The notes beneath the pieces are model-generated. The model did not search any database. It saw only the letters and a program-made list of their open reading frames with translations, and had not been told where the DNA came from. A DNA stretch of 64,000 bases from the NCBI GenBank assembly GCA_028554755.1, contig JAPTOF010000004.1, forward strand, positions 4,731,001-4,795,000, read 5' to 3'. Shown in pieces: positions 49,409 through 62,699 of the stretch (positions within the stretch are counted from its first letter, which is position 1; every line of letters starts with the position of its first letter). The stretch is from Cordia subcordata. Lineage: Eukaryota; Streptophyta; Magnoliopsida; Boraginales; Cordiaceae. The position numbers and the translations under genes are program-made.

Positions 49409-52400
49409 TCAGATAGAAATGCTATTTGGAATCCCCTTTCCTGTGACACCAGACCTGGATTTGTTCAAGGTATCAGGGTATAGGAGGTTGTACGGAATCT
49501 TGGCAGGGCCTTGCCTGTTCTTAAGCTGAGGATTTTTGTTTCTTGCATGTATTCTTTTCTCTACTTGTTGAAGTTCATCAGCAAATTGCTTAAACCTTAG
49601 CTTAATCCATCCATCATTGATCCACTCTGGTGATGGCTGTTGGCCCAAGTACACTTCGTCTGATGTATGGTTTGACAGTATCTTTACCAATGCTATGCCG
49701 AGGGTCATCTCAGATGTGGTAGGTAACATCTTCAGATAATACATGTCAGGATTAGTTAGGAACTCAGCAAACTCTTCTGTGCCTTCTTCTGGGATGAATT
49801 TTCGACATGCTGTAGGACGATTTGGTGGATACCCGGCATATGCATATTGCCCAAAGTTTAGCGAAGCATGAAGAGCTGACGTAGTCCATATCAAAATTGT
49901 CAGAGTTTCTATCAAGTCAGAGAGTGTACTCATTGAATACCACCATGTTTCATTGTACTTATCACCATGACCCACTGTTTTTACTTCGGACCACCATTCT
50001 TGAATTTCACTGTCAGACCTTAAAGAATTGTCCTGTCTGTAGAAATATGAACAATAATCTGTTACCCATCTCTTGAGGGCCACCCAGATATCTAGTCCAT
50101 CTGCACCAAAGGGGTAGTCTTCAAAGACAAGTTGAACACCAGCTGGTTGGTCAGGGTTAACTATAGCCATGCCTCTGCAATTTAGTTTCAGATGAACACT
50201 TTTGTTAGTATAAGTAAGAAGGAAATATTGCATGGTTGGAACTTTGAATTTCAAAATTGGACACTGCCATTTTTTCCATCCCTTTGCCTCGAGTAAGAGG
50301 TAGGTAGACAAGAATTTCTTTAAGTCATGATCTTATAGTTGGAGTTGACATGAACCATCCCTCTACAAGGAAAAAACAATCAGTTGAAGAGAATGCATAC
50401 GCTCTTTTCGCGCAGATGTATTTCAACTTTTAGTATCCATGGGTTATATATATTTTCATCTGAACTCATTTTCTAATTTTCTAGACGATTTTGTTTTTGT
50501 GTCTCCTGTGTGTGCCTGTGTTTTTGTGTGTATGAGAGAGAGAGAGAGCATACCGCTTGACTAGATCAGCAGGGAGGCTTTGTTCATCAAATCTCCAGTC
50601 CTTATACAGTGCAGATGATAACTGCATTGATATTTCACCAGTAAATAATGTTCTTTCTAGTATTCCTCCAGAGTTTATGACCATAGCCCTAGCCAGTGCG
50701 TTTATGTGCATGGTGTCTTTGAAGTGTGGCGATAATAGCCGGTGGACCGGGTGCATCACACTCAACTGTCGTCTTGTGGCTATGATGAATGGTTCAACTA
50801 CAGCATGAGTTTTTAACCTGTAAAAGATGTAAATATGACTTGGTGATTCATAACATCTATTCTTAAGCTAACATGCCGTGGTTAGTATCTAAAATATACT
50901 GAGGATTGTCATGATGACAATCTTTTGCAATAACAGAGAGTGATCAAGATTGAGGATGAAAATGTTCTCAGTGATGGTAGAAATGCTAGTAGTCCAGTTA
51001 TATGTTTGTCTACCACTAATTTCTCTGCTTTTGTCACTTGAACAAGAACAATTTAGTCAAATGAGACAGCAAACTACAATTAAGGAACTTGGTTCTGTGA
51101 AGTACTAGTTGATGAAATTGCTCACCAGTGATTGATTAGTTGATGGTAACCCGAGTCATTAGCTGCTACATGAGCTTTAGCAAGGTGCCATAGGGCCCCC
51201 TCATAACCACCAATTGCTGGACAGAAGACCCTTGCTATTTCTTCTTGAGTTGGAGAGCTGGGCAAACTGAATTCTATTGCCAATGGCTTTAGAGTGCAAT
51301 CATCCCTCAAGAATAAAAGAGTTCGTGATGCATAAGCACATACTCCCTTGGTGTTTATTCTGCTTAAAAATGGCATGAGATAATCATGGTGATCCAAGAT
51401 AAAAATCCTCCATTGTCCCATTGCCTGGAGTGTTAACTGGATGTTAGTATAACTAAGACCTTATGAAAGAAATAGTTCACTTCAAAATCTACAGTTGGAT
51501 TTCAAAAGTTTTTGACTCTGAACTTTTGAAGAACAAATGGAAAAGAACAGTTGCAGACATTCAGGTGCAGAAACTAATGTACCCTTCAAGAATTTGCAAA
51601 AGATGCATTAAGATTTATCTCTGAATTCGGAATGAGGCATACAAATACCTTCGATAAGTTATGATAATATGAGTGCAACAGAAAATCGATTATTTGTAGC
51701 TTGAATGTCTAGTTACATTTATCATTTCTGGTGTCACAGAAATTATCTGATGGGCCTTAAAGGTGGGAAGCTTAGAAGGGATTTAGAATGATTAAGTACC
51801 TCTTCAAGAGTCAGGCCATCAAGATTATGTTTTCTGTCAGAATATTGTATTGAACTCGCCACTCCAGTTTTGCTTTCTGGTGGAAACATCTGTAATGAAT
51901 TTGTACATTTGTGTCATAAACCACTTGGAAAATATAATGTTCATTTTAGAATCTAATGATTAAGTTGAATATTCACTTTTATGTCAGATAACAGGCTATC
52001 CCGTGTCAAGGTCAAATAGCAACTGGTAATAAATATAGACAATTCATAATAGGCTATCAAATTTCAACGATTTATGAATGGCATAAGATTCCTCTAGTCT
52101 GCGCCAAGATTAGCATCATCATCTTACTACCTGAGGGTAGAAAAACTCAGTCTCTCTTTCTGAATGTTACAATTCTTTCCACTCCATTCCCCTGAGGAAG
52201 AGGGGCAGGGCAGAAGGGTGGGTCAAGGTGTTCTTAGATCACGATGCAGCCCAATGGAAATTAGTCTTAGCCTCCGGCATTATGCCTCTAAGCTGACTAG
52301 GTCATAGACTTGCTTCATTCAGTCAGATGCCTTGTGAAGTCTTCTATTTATCACGGTTATTTGTATACTTTTTCAAATGTCTATTCCCATGGGCTGGAGA

Positions 52401-54436
52401 TTGTGCTGGAGGGAAGGATGGAATAACTAACATATCTTCGTGCAGGTTAGATAGAGTTTCACATGATGCTGAACTTGTCTATCATTCTCTATTCCCATGG
52501 AAATTCAGTTCAGCTCTTCACTCATCATTTTTGTTCTATAGACTGGCAATGAAAATTGCTCCAAGCATCAACTTCTTAAACTATGAAGGAAAATATGATC
52601 TCCTGATGCATACTTCTTGCAAACTGAATAAAAACTTTTAATCGACCCTCTGGCGGATGTACCTGCAAACACTGGATAGCTGTTGGATTAACTCCTGCAA
52701 GCATTTGGCGTGCAAATTCCTCATCACTCATCCATGCCAATTCGTTTCCTGAAATGCATGAATAGCGAAAAGGGCATGAGTAGCCACTTCCTTTCAGATG
52801 AAAGAGGCATGGAGTTTTGTTCAGCATTACCTGCTATAATGTGAGGCAGTTGAATTTTAACCGGTTTTTCCCTGATTGCTTGTTTAATCTCTTGGAAAAG
52901 TTCATAAGGTATTATAGGTTTCACTTTCTCTGTGAGCCATTTCTCCGGTATCTGTCCTGTACTCTCTCTGTACAACTCAAAAATCTGACTGAAGGACTCA
53001 ATATCAGTAAGATCTTCTTCGAAGACTGAACTCTCATGGGGTTCAAGCAAATGTCCAATTGCTTGAAGCATGTTTAATATAAATTCTGATAGCTTCTCAG
53101 GGCTCATTCTCTCATCTGGAGGAATATATATGTCCAGGCATCCAGGTCGGCTCTCAGCCTGAAGATCTAGTCATTTCCAAAGAAAAGCAAAATACAATGT
53201 CATTGGTAAGAAGACTTCCACGAAATTATAGAAATTAAGCAACATTACCATCATGGCTAGGAGGGCGACCGGTTCTTCCTCTTCGGGGATAAGGGTTCAA
53301 GTTAGATCCGCCCAAAATAGGCCGAGCATGTTCTGGTCCTTCATCAGGATCCCCGAGGTCATTGTACTTATCATAATCATAAATTCGCTCCCATTCTTTT
53401 CTCTCCCCAGTGCCATCTCCTCTCAAACTCCTGAGCTCTTCGTCCCTCAGACGGACCAAACCATCTGGTGTTCTGTCGGGAAGATAACACTGGACGCGAA
53501 GATACATCTCAACGTCTCATTCCATTTGAGGATCATGAAAGATTTAGCAGAAAGTGGAACTTACGGTGTTTGCAAAGAAGATTCGATCTTGTTTTGTTAA
53601 ATGGATTGGATAAATCCAGGAATTGCATTCAAAGTGAATCATCTGACTATTGGGAACTTGAAGAATCATGGATTGCAAAAAGAACTTGTGATTGTGCTGG
53701 TTTTTTATGAGAAGAGCTCCTGGAATTCCAAAATCTTGCTCAACCTCAAAATCTACTTTGTATGTCATCGTATCCTTCTTCTTGCTGCTCCGTCCTTGTT
53801 TGAGGTATTCCTGATGACTGAGCTTCCCTTTTCCCGTGCCTGTTTTAGAATATTAGGACAAGTATAAAAACGACTGTTACCGGAAAATCTTAACCAAAAA
53901 CAAACAATAAAGAAGAAAATACACAAAATTGATGTGGTTTGACAATCTTGCCTCCACGAGAGAGAGAGTTTGTTTCTTTCGACCAAATCCCAAAGAAAGA
54001 TATGAAGGTTAAATTTTTTCGTGGTTAGAACTTACATCTAACCAAGTTGTTAGTTGAGGTGATAACAGTCTCACAAGTTTAAATTTTTGGCAACGCATTT
54101 TTTTAGGAGGACTTTTCCTTCATTACTTCCAACCCGATAAGGATTAGTCTCAAGTTCAATATGACTTAAGAATATTCTAGCGCAAAAAAAAAAGAAAAAA
54201 AAGGCTTACACCTAAGAAATAAATGATACATCAATAATGAACTCACTTGTCTCAACTTTGGAGAGACTAACTAACTGAACTGAAACTGCCCTGCCATGGC
54301 CTGGATGTCCATGTTGAATGATGATTTCTCCCTTCATTATCATAGACCGCTCTGAAATGGGAACTTGACGACCAATATTGCCTTGAAAAGCCCTCAGGCA
54401 GTCTAAGATTTTGGAGCATACAGTCTGCCAATCCAT
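49409..54436 (-). CDS. Lipoxygenase, 9-LOX (type 1) class
   Basis: Nine exons on the minus strand: 54436-54247, 53839-53565, 53489-53249, 53166-52831, 52748-52663, 51889-51800, 51424-51126, 50817-50554 and 50174-49409. They give 848 aa. A PLAT/LH2 beta-barrel (about 1-160) precedes the lipoxygenase domain. Iron ligands are present: His500 and His505 in YHQLINHW, His696 and Asn700 in [11 protein letters not shown], and the C-terminal Ile of GIPNSISI. The [11 protein letters not shown] and [11 protein letters not shown] blocks are typical. There is no chloroplast transit peptide, and Thr562-Leu563 occupies the position where 9-LOXs have Thr-Val and 13-LOXs a bulky residue. Together these suggest a cytosolic 9S-lipoxygenase acting on linoleic and linolenic acids in oxylipin synthesis. 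The start is the ATG at 54436, since the frame continues upstream only from non-ATG codons. For exon 4 the acceptor at 53168-53167 was used because a nearer one gives an immediate stop. Confidence 0.93.
50534..50548. repeat. Short (GA)n tract at a lipoxygenase donor site
   Basis: A GA run of about 15 bp in the last intron, within 6 bp of the exon 8 splice donor. Confidence 0.8.
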
Positions 54437-57400
54437 GCCTCGAGCACTTATTATTTTTCCCAGTCTTTTCACTCCCTATTTTATTTTGCGTAAATTTTCC
54501 TTCACTTCGTTTCTGTTAAATAACTCATTCTGTAAATGTTTTCACGTGATTAATCTTGGAACATTCCAATTCAACAAGGAAAGCATATGATGCTAGTTAA
54601 AAAAAGGAGAACGAAAGAATTTTTGTTCTAATGCTAGACCTTGTAGCGAGCATGAATCAGATTCATTGCCTCAATACGGGGTTTTTGCTAAGTGCGTTTA
54701 AGAAGCTTTTCCTGAGAAGGAAAAAGCACATAAATCTCATGCATATCGGAATACGTACAAACCTGAAGCTCAAAATAAATAACTTTTTGCCAAATAAAAA
54801 CTTTGTGACTGGGACTTTCACATATTATATCTTTTTTAATCAGCTTTGACACAATTTCATTCACGTAAACCTTATCTCTATTCACAACACTGTTAGTGCT
54901 GTTAGATTCCTAGCTAATTTAAAATATGAAGATTAATTTTCAGTCAGCCTTTTTCTTTTTTGCGGGGGCAGTTAGCCTTTTTCTTATGGTTTATGATATT
55001 ATGAAAATTAATTCACGTACGTAAAAGGCATTTAGCTACACTTTTTTCCCACTAAAAATTTGCACCTGCCTGTGTTTAACTAGATCAAGTGGGATAATCC
55101 TGATTGACTGTTTGACGTGTTTATAATGGTGTCTCATTATTTATTTATTTATTATTCTTTATAATTTTTTAGATGCCCACCTTCATCTCAAACCCATCCC
55201 TCTCATAGGATTTGAATAGGAATCATCACTTTTGGATAAATAACCTCAACCACTTAAACTATTCTCTAAGCCCTAGTGCTCCATTTTTCCTTGTTGTGTG
55301 AGTTGTAACTTGATATTGAGATTAATCTTAACCATAATTCGATGATGACACTAATACTTGGAAAGAGCAAAATGCTTTAGTACTTTTTGTCCCGTTTGAT
55401 GTCAACGAGTAGAGTTATATGTTTTGAGATTTGACATCTTAAAAACTTCTAGCTAGAAAAGAGCTTTCAATAAACTTATTTAAATCCGATTTAACTTTCA
55501 TGCGCATTATCTTCAGAGTACTTGTTTTATTTGCAGAAAATTGTAAAATTTGTGCTGCCAAATAAGCGCTTAATTAACACTTTCTGTTGAGATCAGTAGA
55601 ACATGCTGAAAAGTCTTCTTACTAATGTGCTTATGGACCCCCATAAACCAGTCGACCCAAATCCTTTTCATCCTCGTACGCAAATCTTCAAAAAACAGAA
55701 AGACGACCAACATGCATTGCACTTTGCACATCTCAAAGTCCAGCATATCCTCGTCCTCGATAAATAGTCACCGATACCAAAACCCCATAACGTTATTATT
55801 AATTTTTCATATTTAAATTCCCTCGTAATTACTTTAAGGAGATCAAACAATTACGTAAATTAATTAGAAAATTCACCCCAATTTCATTTCCATATGGCAG
55901 TTGTCATGAGATGGTTTTCTCATCCTTAATTCATCCAATTAAGCACTTATTATTTCACAGGTTGACGTTAGGTTTTATAGTTATTACTCGCACAAATTAA
56001 GCCATACGATGTTGTGGTGGTTAACACTTCGCTACCATTAATTCCAAAGACCACGACCAATTAGCAAGTGAACATTGAAATATCTTAAAGCAATTGGAAC
56101 CAACTGGCCCTAATAATTTGGAAAAGTAGGAAATAAAAAGACACCATCTAGAAATTTCATACCTCTTTCTGGTTTTAATTTCTGACACTGAAGAACTACA
56201 TAAAAATTATCTATTAAATTTTAAGTCTTACGATATTATGCGTCCTAATACATGCTTTAAATCAATCACGTACCAACTCCGACCTTCTATGTAACTCAAA
56301 AATCTAACCCTATTTTCCTTATATATACTAGATTCATTTTGGTTTACACACAGGTTCAACTCTCTTTTAATAACTATTGCTTGTCATATTTTGCTTTTAA
56401 GTGATATAAGAAGGTTTTATCAACAAACCATAAACACCGAAAAAAAGAAGAAAAAGTAACTTACTTTTATAATCCATATAAGTAATACTGCTCACACCCT
56501 CACTATTCTAACTTAGATTCGACAATATTTCATAAGACTCTGCTATTATTGTATTTTCTTTCATATGCCAATAACAAATATGTAATTCTCATATAGTTTT
56601 CTCTATCACTATGGTGACGATCTTCAAATTCCACCAAAATACTATCATTGATGGGAAAATTTACTGTTATTAATTTCACATCAACATTTTCAAGCTAATA
56701 TGTCAAGCCCTCCTTCATATACCTACTATGCTTTTAGTCTTGTTATTAAAATCAGCAGATAGAAACTTAAACTTTTAGCTGGAATTAAAAGAATTGAAGA
56801 TGAGCTAGGTCCAACGCCCCCATCCCATTTTTGTGTGCCATCCTCCCTTCTACAAACACGACTCTCACGTATAAATGCCGTCCAAGATCAGTTCAGACTC
56901 TTTTCGGAGTAGTCCACGTGCTTAAACCAACCTTTCAAGAGCGATGGCTTGAATTTGAATTTCATGAAAAATAAAAAGTTAATTGAGAGCAACTATATTT
57001 CAAGAGTTACTATTTGGATTCGAATTTTAGGAGAGATGTGAATTTAATTCAGACTGGCTGATTTTTTTTTATAAATATCAAGATTACAACTCTCCCAATA
57101 CCTAAACTGCATGGCGCACAAGTCTGACTAATCACAAGTAGGACGAATTTAGTGGGCATCCTCAAACACACCAAAAATCCTCTCAGCTTTTTCCTCACTC
57201 CCTCATATTCCTCTTTCTCAACCTTCATTTCCCAAAAGTGTTTCCAAAAGACCAAAAAAGGATTTTGCCTAAGTTTTCCCTCGTTCGCAATCTCCTTTTC
57301 CTTCTCTCCTTGTCTCTCTACGTGAACCATAACATGTAAAATAACACAACGTTCCACTTTTTTCCTAATATCGCATGCAAAAGTACTCCACGTAAAAAAG

Positions 57401-57497
57401 AAAAAGAAAAAAAAAGCCCTAGCCATCTATTCATCCATCTCAACAAAATCATCGATTCTTCGCAACTTGTACAGGTAATTAATATTACAAGAAATCT
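54437..57497. other. Upstream DNA shared by lipoxygenase and CML genes
   Basis: About 3 kb between two divergently transcribed genes. No exon, tRNA or transposon with clear ends is seen. A TATA-like TATAAAT lies at 56870-56876 and a G-box, CACGTG, at 56915-56920. The pair sits about 600 bp upstream of the calmodulin-like start and may mark a promoter, but the G-box is downstream of the TATA, so I do not assign it firmly. Confidence 0.45.
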
Positions 57498-57956
57498 ATG
57501 GATCCTGCCGAGCTGCGCCGGGTTTTTCAAATGTTCGATCGCAACGGAGACGGAAAGATCACGAGGAAAGAGCTGAGCGACTCGTTAGAGAAGCTCGGGA
57601 TACACATCCCGGACAAGGAGCTGATGCAGATGATCGAGAAAATAGACGTGAACGGAGACGGATACGTAGACATGGATGAGTTCGGGACGCTGTACCAGAC
57701 GATCATGGACGAGAAGGACGAGGAGGAGGACATGAGGGAAGCTTTCAACGTGTTCGATCAAAACGGCGACGGATTCATCACCGTCGAGGAGTTGAGATCG
57801 GTGTTGGCGTCGCTGGGGTTGAAGCAAGGGAGAACACTCGAAGATTGCAAGAAGATGATAAGCAAAGTTGATGTGGATGGAGATGGTAGGGTTAACTTCA
57901 AAGAGTTCAGGCAGATGATGAAGGGTGGTGGATTTGGTGCCTTTTATTCAATCTGA
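57498..57956 (+). CDS. CML7: Calmodulin-like protein, CML7 type
   Basis: An intronless frame of 152 codons. Four EF-hand calcium loops are complete, with Asp at position 1 and Glu at position 12: [12 protein letters not shown] (14-25), [12 protein letters not shown] (50-61), [12 protein letters not shown] (87-98) and [12 protein letters not shown] (125-136). An acidic linker (DEKDEEED, 71-78) joins the two lobes. The length and the Gly-rich end [10 protein letters not shown] match the CML3/CML7 group of Arabidopsis; there is no N-terminal extension or membrane anchor. It should act as a cytosolic or nuclear calcium sensor that changes shape and binds target peptides. GC content is clearly higher than in the surrounding DNA, as is usual for intronless CML genes. 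An AATAAA follows the stop immediately (57959-57964). Confidence 0.97.
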   Translation: MDPAELRRVFQMFDRNGDGKITRKELSDSLEKLGIHIPDKELMQMIEKIDVNGDGYVDMDEFGTLYQTIMDEKDEEEDMREAFNVFDQNGDGFITVEELRSVLASLGLKQGRTLEDCKKMISKVDVDGDGRVNFKEFRQMMKGGGFGAFYSI

Positions 57957-58990
57957 GAATAAAACTTAAGTTTGCAATTGGGCATGATATTTTAATGTTA
58001 TTTACATTTTTTTCTTTTCTTTTTTTTTTTTTTTGCTTTTAATTACAATAATGTTAGTGAGGAGAAATTAAGAAAAAGAAAAAAGAAAAAAGAAAAGTTG
58101 ATCAGGGAGCTTTTACTAGAGACAGGAGAGCTCTCATGCCTTGAAATGTCTCTCCAACGAGTATGATGAAAATTCCGTTTTTTGTTTGTCCAAAATGTCA
58201 GTCATATTTGTTTGTAATCATTTAGGTATTGTGATTTGCTCGTCAAGATTTGTATGGATTTCTTTATTTTTCTCTTCCTAATATTGTGTGTGGCCGATTT
58301 TGTAACCTGTGTTTTTTTTTATTGATCTAACTCTTATCCTTTTATATCGAATTATTGATTTAACAGAGTTATTATTATTATTTTTTGATCCTCCGGTCCC
58401 TGTGTGAGTTGCTGCTATGCAGTTTCCAAAATCTTGGTTGCCACTTCCAACTCTCCTACGCCACCACTCCACACTCCAATTGGCTCCACCTTCCTTTTGA
58501 ACTTCCCAGCCCCCTAAGGGGGATTTTATCTGTATTCGCTATTCCCCAGTTCTCTGTGCCTCCTGTACTTACTAATATGATTAACGAATGAATGGGTTCG
58601 ACATAGTAAGCATTTCATTTAAAAAAAACATATTACATTAGTAGCTATCAACCTGCACGAAAAGATCTATATTGTGTCTTTGTACCTATTATTGTTTGCT
58701 TGTCTTTAATTTGTATTTTTTTTTAAACCTTATTTTTTCTTTTTACTAGAGAAAAGATAATCTGTATGATTTGAATACACCAAAAATATTTGCTATAATG
58801 CGTCATTATCATACTAACGTAGAAGAAATAAGTATCTCCGAATGAAAGTTACAACGTGCTTGCTACTTTTCTCGTTGTGCAATAAAAAATGTCATCAAAA
58901 GATAAACACTGAGGAAAAATAAGACCAATCAAATAGAGGAGGTCATTGACCAAAAACAAAATAAAATAGAGGAGGTCATTTGTTATCTTT
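57957..58990. other. CML 3' UTR and intergenic DNA
   Basis: T-rich 3' flank, then intergenic sequence with no supportable gene. An open frame at 58385-58591 has no domain. Near 58938-58980 the phrase ATAGAGGAGGTCATT occurs twice within 40 bp. Confidence 0.5.
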
Positions 58991-58994
58991 CTTT

Positions 58995-59047
58995 TGGGCC
59001 TCAGATAATCTTGGTCTTAGTTGGGCTTAGTTTGGCCCATATAAATA
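58995..59047 (+). promoter_or_regulatory. Promoter with site II elements and TATA box
   Basis: TGGGCC (58995-59000), TGGGCT (59022-59027) and GGCCCA (59034-59039) are followed at once by TATAAATA (59040-59047), about 77 bp before the CRM gene start codon. TGGGCY site II motifs are bound by TCP factors and are enriched in promoters of nuclear genes for organelle and ribosome functions, which fits a CRM protein. Confidence 0.6.
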
Positions 59048-59123
59048 AGCCCGGATCTGGACATAATGGGACCAATCAACCTTAAACCCAAAAAAGAACG
59101 TGCGGAGAAGTACAGAGACCAAA

Positions 59124-61576
59124 ATGGTGATGAGGGGTTTAGCTTCTGCGTCTATGGCTCTCTGCAGAGGGCAACGGCTTAATCGTCTCTGCTTTAACCC
59201 ACTGATCTTTAATTCTTTTCTTCACAAACCCAGGTATTCTCTATCTCTGTGTGTGTGTGTTTGTTTGTAATCTGTTCATTTTGTGCACACCCACACAAAT
59301 ATGTGAATGTTTGTGTAAAAATGTATTTTATGATTATTGAGATTTTAGTAAAATTTTCAATTAATGGGAAAAAAGAAAACTTCATGGTTGATAGATTAGT
59401 ATGCTAGGTTGGCATTTGGAGTGTCACCGACGTTTTCTCTTCTTGCATTAGTATTTGTTTTGCTGATAGTTAATCGATCTGATGGTATACTAGTCTATAT
59501 ATTATGTTGTATGCAAGCTTTCAACTTAGTATTTACGTAGCTGATAATTAATCTTTCTGATGGTATAGTAGCCTCTGTGATGTTGTATGCAAGGTTCTGT
59601 CGAGTGGACCAGCCAATAGGCCACATTACGGGCATGGATACGCGAAAAATTTAGTCTTGGAGGGTTTTTGGAGTGTTCATTCGGTCCGATTTCTAAGCAC
59701 GGCAGTGAAAGGTGTTGAGGAGAAGGTTGGAGAGAGTAGAAGGGGTGATGGGTCGGGTGAGGTTAAGCAGAAGAGGAAAAAGCTAAAGGGGAAAAGGGCA
59801 GTGGTAAGATGGTTGAAGTTCTTTAGGTGGAAGAAGAAGAAAGAGTATGAAAGAATGACAACTGAGGAAAGAATTCTTTACAAATTGAGGAAGGTATGCT
59901 ACATTGTCATTTCTTACTCATATTTATATTCCTACTTATGGAGTTATATGTGTGGTTGAATGTAGTCCTTCATAAAATCCAGGAGTCTGACTTCAATGAG
60001 TTCAGTTATTTGCTGTGTTTTGCCTAAAATTTTGGGAAATGTGACTAGTTGATCTATTCGTGAAGAACAGAGTATTTTATTTGATGGTTTATTTTAATTC
60101 CTTTTGTGTTTTGCTTAGCAAGATTGAATATGTCTAGAGTCCTCACCTATTTGTTTTTGCCGGGAGCTCACCTATTTGTTATTTTGAAATCTTGTGTAAA
60201 TTTATGATCTATGTGCACCATCTAGTTGATGAACATATATTGCCAATCTCTTACAATTCACGGAACCCCAGAAGCATGCCAAATATGATTCAAGAACACC
60301 TTCTCGAACCGGTATGTGGGCATACTGCATAGGATAATATGAATTCACATATACTGCATAGGATAATATGAATTCACATTTACTATTGGCAGGAATAGTA
60401 ATTCTTTTTGGTGAAAGTGCCTTCTCTATTAAGACATAAACTCAGCATATTTTGTATAGATGAGACGATTTTGGTGGTGTATCAGTTAAGGATCATTTTA
60501 TTGCTTTCCTCATAGAGTGTGATCACATATAACGTTCTTAAGTTAATCTGTTCCTCAGGCAAGGAGAAAAGAGGAAAGGCTTTTCGAAGCTCTTCAAAAG
60601 ATTGAACCTAAGGAAACATCAGAAACTAGTCATGATCCAGAGATATTGACTCCTGAAGAACACTTTTACTTTCTGAAGATGGGCCAGAAGTGCAAGAATT
60701 ACGTGCCAGTGGGAAGACGTGGAATATACCAAGGTGTGATCTTGAACATGCATTTGCACTGGAAGAAGCACCAAACTCTGAAAGTGGTAGTTAAGACATT
60801 CTCATCAGATGAAGTCAAGGAAATTGCTGTCGAGCTGGCTAGATTAAGTGGTGGTATCGTGCTCAATATTCAGGAGGACAGCACAATCATTATGTACAGG
60901 GGGAAGAACTACTCTCAACCCCCAACTGAGATCATGTCTCCCCGCAGCACACTTTCTAGGAAGAAGGTTCTCTTCTGGTCCCAATTTTACCGCGTATGTG
61001 TCTTTCAATATATGTTCTTATGGTCTTTAATTTTGGTCACAGGCTTTAGACAAATCCAAATATAGGGATGCCCTAAGAGCTGTCAGAAAATATATCCCAA
61101 GGCTTGAGCAGGAGCTTGACCTGCTTCGAGCAAAGGCTGAGAGTGAAACTGTTGAAGATAAACAATCAACTGATACTGAAAATTTTGACTCTGAATGCCC
61201 TCCTGAAGTTCAATTTGAAGGGTCTGACAAGCTCAAAGAAATTTTATCTAAGAGTGAGGAATACAATGAGGATGGTGATACAGAGCTGGATTCAGGTATA
61301 GGTTCTGATTCTGAAGATTTGTCAGACATTTTTGAGACAGACTCTGATGGGGACAATGATGAAAAGGAAGAATGGCCTCTTTACTTGGATGTGTTTGAGA
61401 AGTTTCCGGTACAAGACAATGGAAAAATGGAGGATTTTGAGGAGCATCTGCGTCAAACATCTGCAGACTCAAGAAAAGAGAAAACACTGGCAAAAGATGT
61501 AGAGTTACCAGATTTAGATGAGGTTGATAGGATGGTACTACAAGCTGCTTCACTTTTAAAGAAAAAGAGAAGATAA
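59124..61576 (+). CDS. CRM-domain RNA-binding protein (At3g25440 type)
   Basis: Four exons: 59124-59233, 59605-59893, 60559-60966 and 61043-61576. They give 446 aa. The N-terminus (about 1-40) is rich in Arg, Ser and Ala and lacks acidic residues, as in organelle targeting peptides. A basic Lys/Arg-rich region follows (about 68-100). One CRM (CRS1-YhbY) domain spans about 163-255, with the GRRG loop of the GxxG RNA-binding motif and the closing MYRGKNY. The C-terminus (about 270-446) is acidic, with many Asp/Glu/Ser residues, and ends in a basic LLKKKRR. CRM proteins bind RNA and several assist group II intron splicing in plastids or mitochondria; the target of this one is unknown. The exon 2 acceptor at 59603-59604 is the one that keeps the frame open. 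Intron 3 is only 76 nt. Confidence 0.93.
60322..60379. repeat. Perfect 29-bp tandem duplication in CRM intron 2
   Basis: Two adjacent identical copies, 60322-60350 and 60351-60379, each starting ATACTGCATAGG and ending GAATTCACAT. Perfect identity suggests a recent event. Confidence 0.92.
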
Positions 61577-62699
61577 GAACCTATCCTGAAGTTACAATGA
61601 ACTATTATGGGAAGATGATGCAGACCTTAAAACTCCACATCATATTTTCTGGTGGGGTTTATTGCTTATGAAAAGTAACTTTGAGGTGTTGTCGTTGGCT
61701 TGACAAGCAGTTGCGTCATGGTAGCATCTCAGCAGGATTAAATGGAAGTGGGGTCAAGGTAGCAGTATACAGGCAGGTTGTAATTGATGTTCTCAAGACT
61801 GGTGCAGAATAGTTAGCGATTCCTATTGGTCAGAATCCTGTTGAGTTTATGACCTGCAGTAGTTATAGTGCAGGAAAAGAAACCCTTGAGACTGTAAGGT
61901 TTGGAAGAGCAGGAAACAAAGGATTTCACCAAATGGGTAACAGAGGGCAACAGGTCAACATGAACAATGCTAGAGTTCTGAACATGCAACTATAGAGGTC
62001 TTGCAATCACCGATTCGCTGTATATGTATTCATCGGGATTCTTCCCTGTTGATAAAGAGAGAATGTGGTGGGTGCTATGCCGTTTATAAAGTCCCCCTTT
62101 ATCATGAGAAGTGCTTTTCATGGTCTTATGTTTCTGGAATTGAAATTGAAGTCTTTTTATATGTAAGGAGCAGAAGGTCATAGCAAGCCACCACTAATGG
62201 CTGCAGCCGTACGAATCTCTTTCTCTTTTGTCTTTTTAATGTATCTGTTGTCTAGTTTCAAGAAATGTATTATCACGCTCCACTTTCGTAAAAATTACTG
62301 TAAACAGCTTGAATTGCCATGGAAACCTTAGCGCATGCGTTGTGGCAATATCCTCCAATGAGTTGCCAGCTACACTCGTTGTTACCTGTCCTCCCTTCAT
62401 CTAGTCGTATGAAATATGGCCCTAGTGTGCAAAGATACATAGCTATTAACTTACTGAACAAGTAGAGGTTAGCATCAGATGAACTCAAAGCACACCAATT
62501 TCTTCAGACACATCTATTTCTGTTGAGTGTGAAAATTATATACAAAAGGACCTTTTGAGCAGTGATGAATATCTGTTTAACTAGGCAGATAAATACAATG
62601 CCATCTAATTCTCTCTGAAGCTACTAAGCGTTAGCATCAGAGGATCTCAAACAGACCAAATAGTAGAAGAACACAGAAACTTTTGAAACAATCTACTAT
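61577..62699. other. Convergent 3' region between CRM and FAR1-related genes
   Basis: Probably 3' UTRs of the two converging genes. No additional coding sequence or element is recognised. Confidence 0.5.

Noticed and set aside
50554..50817. Unusual residue at the stereospecificity (Coffa) site of the lipoxygenase
   Set aside because: My residue numbering against soybean LOX-1 was not reliable enough to say which residue occupies the site.
53151..53158. Alternative exon 4 acceptor in the lipoxygenase gene
   Set aside because: Using the CAG at 53161-53159 gives an immediate in-frame TGA; the acceptor eight bases upstream keeps the frame.
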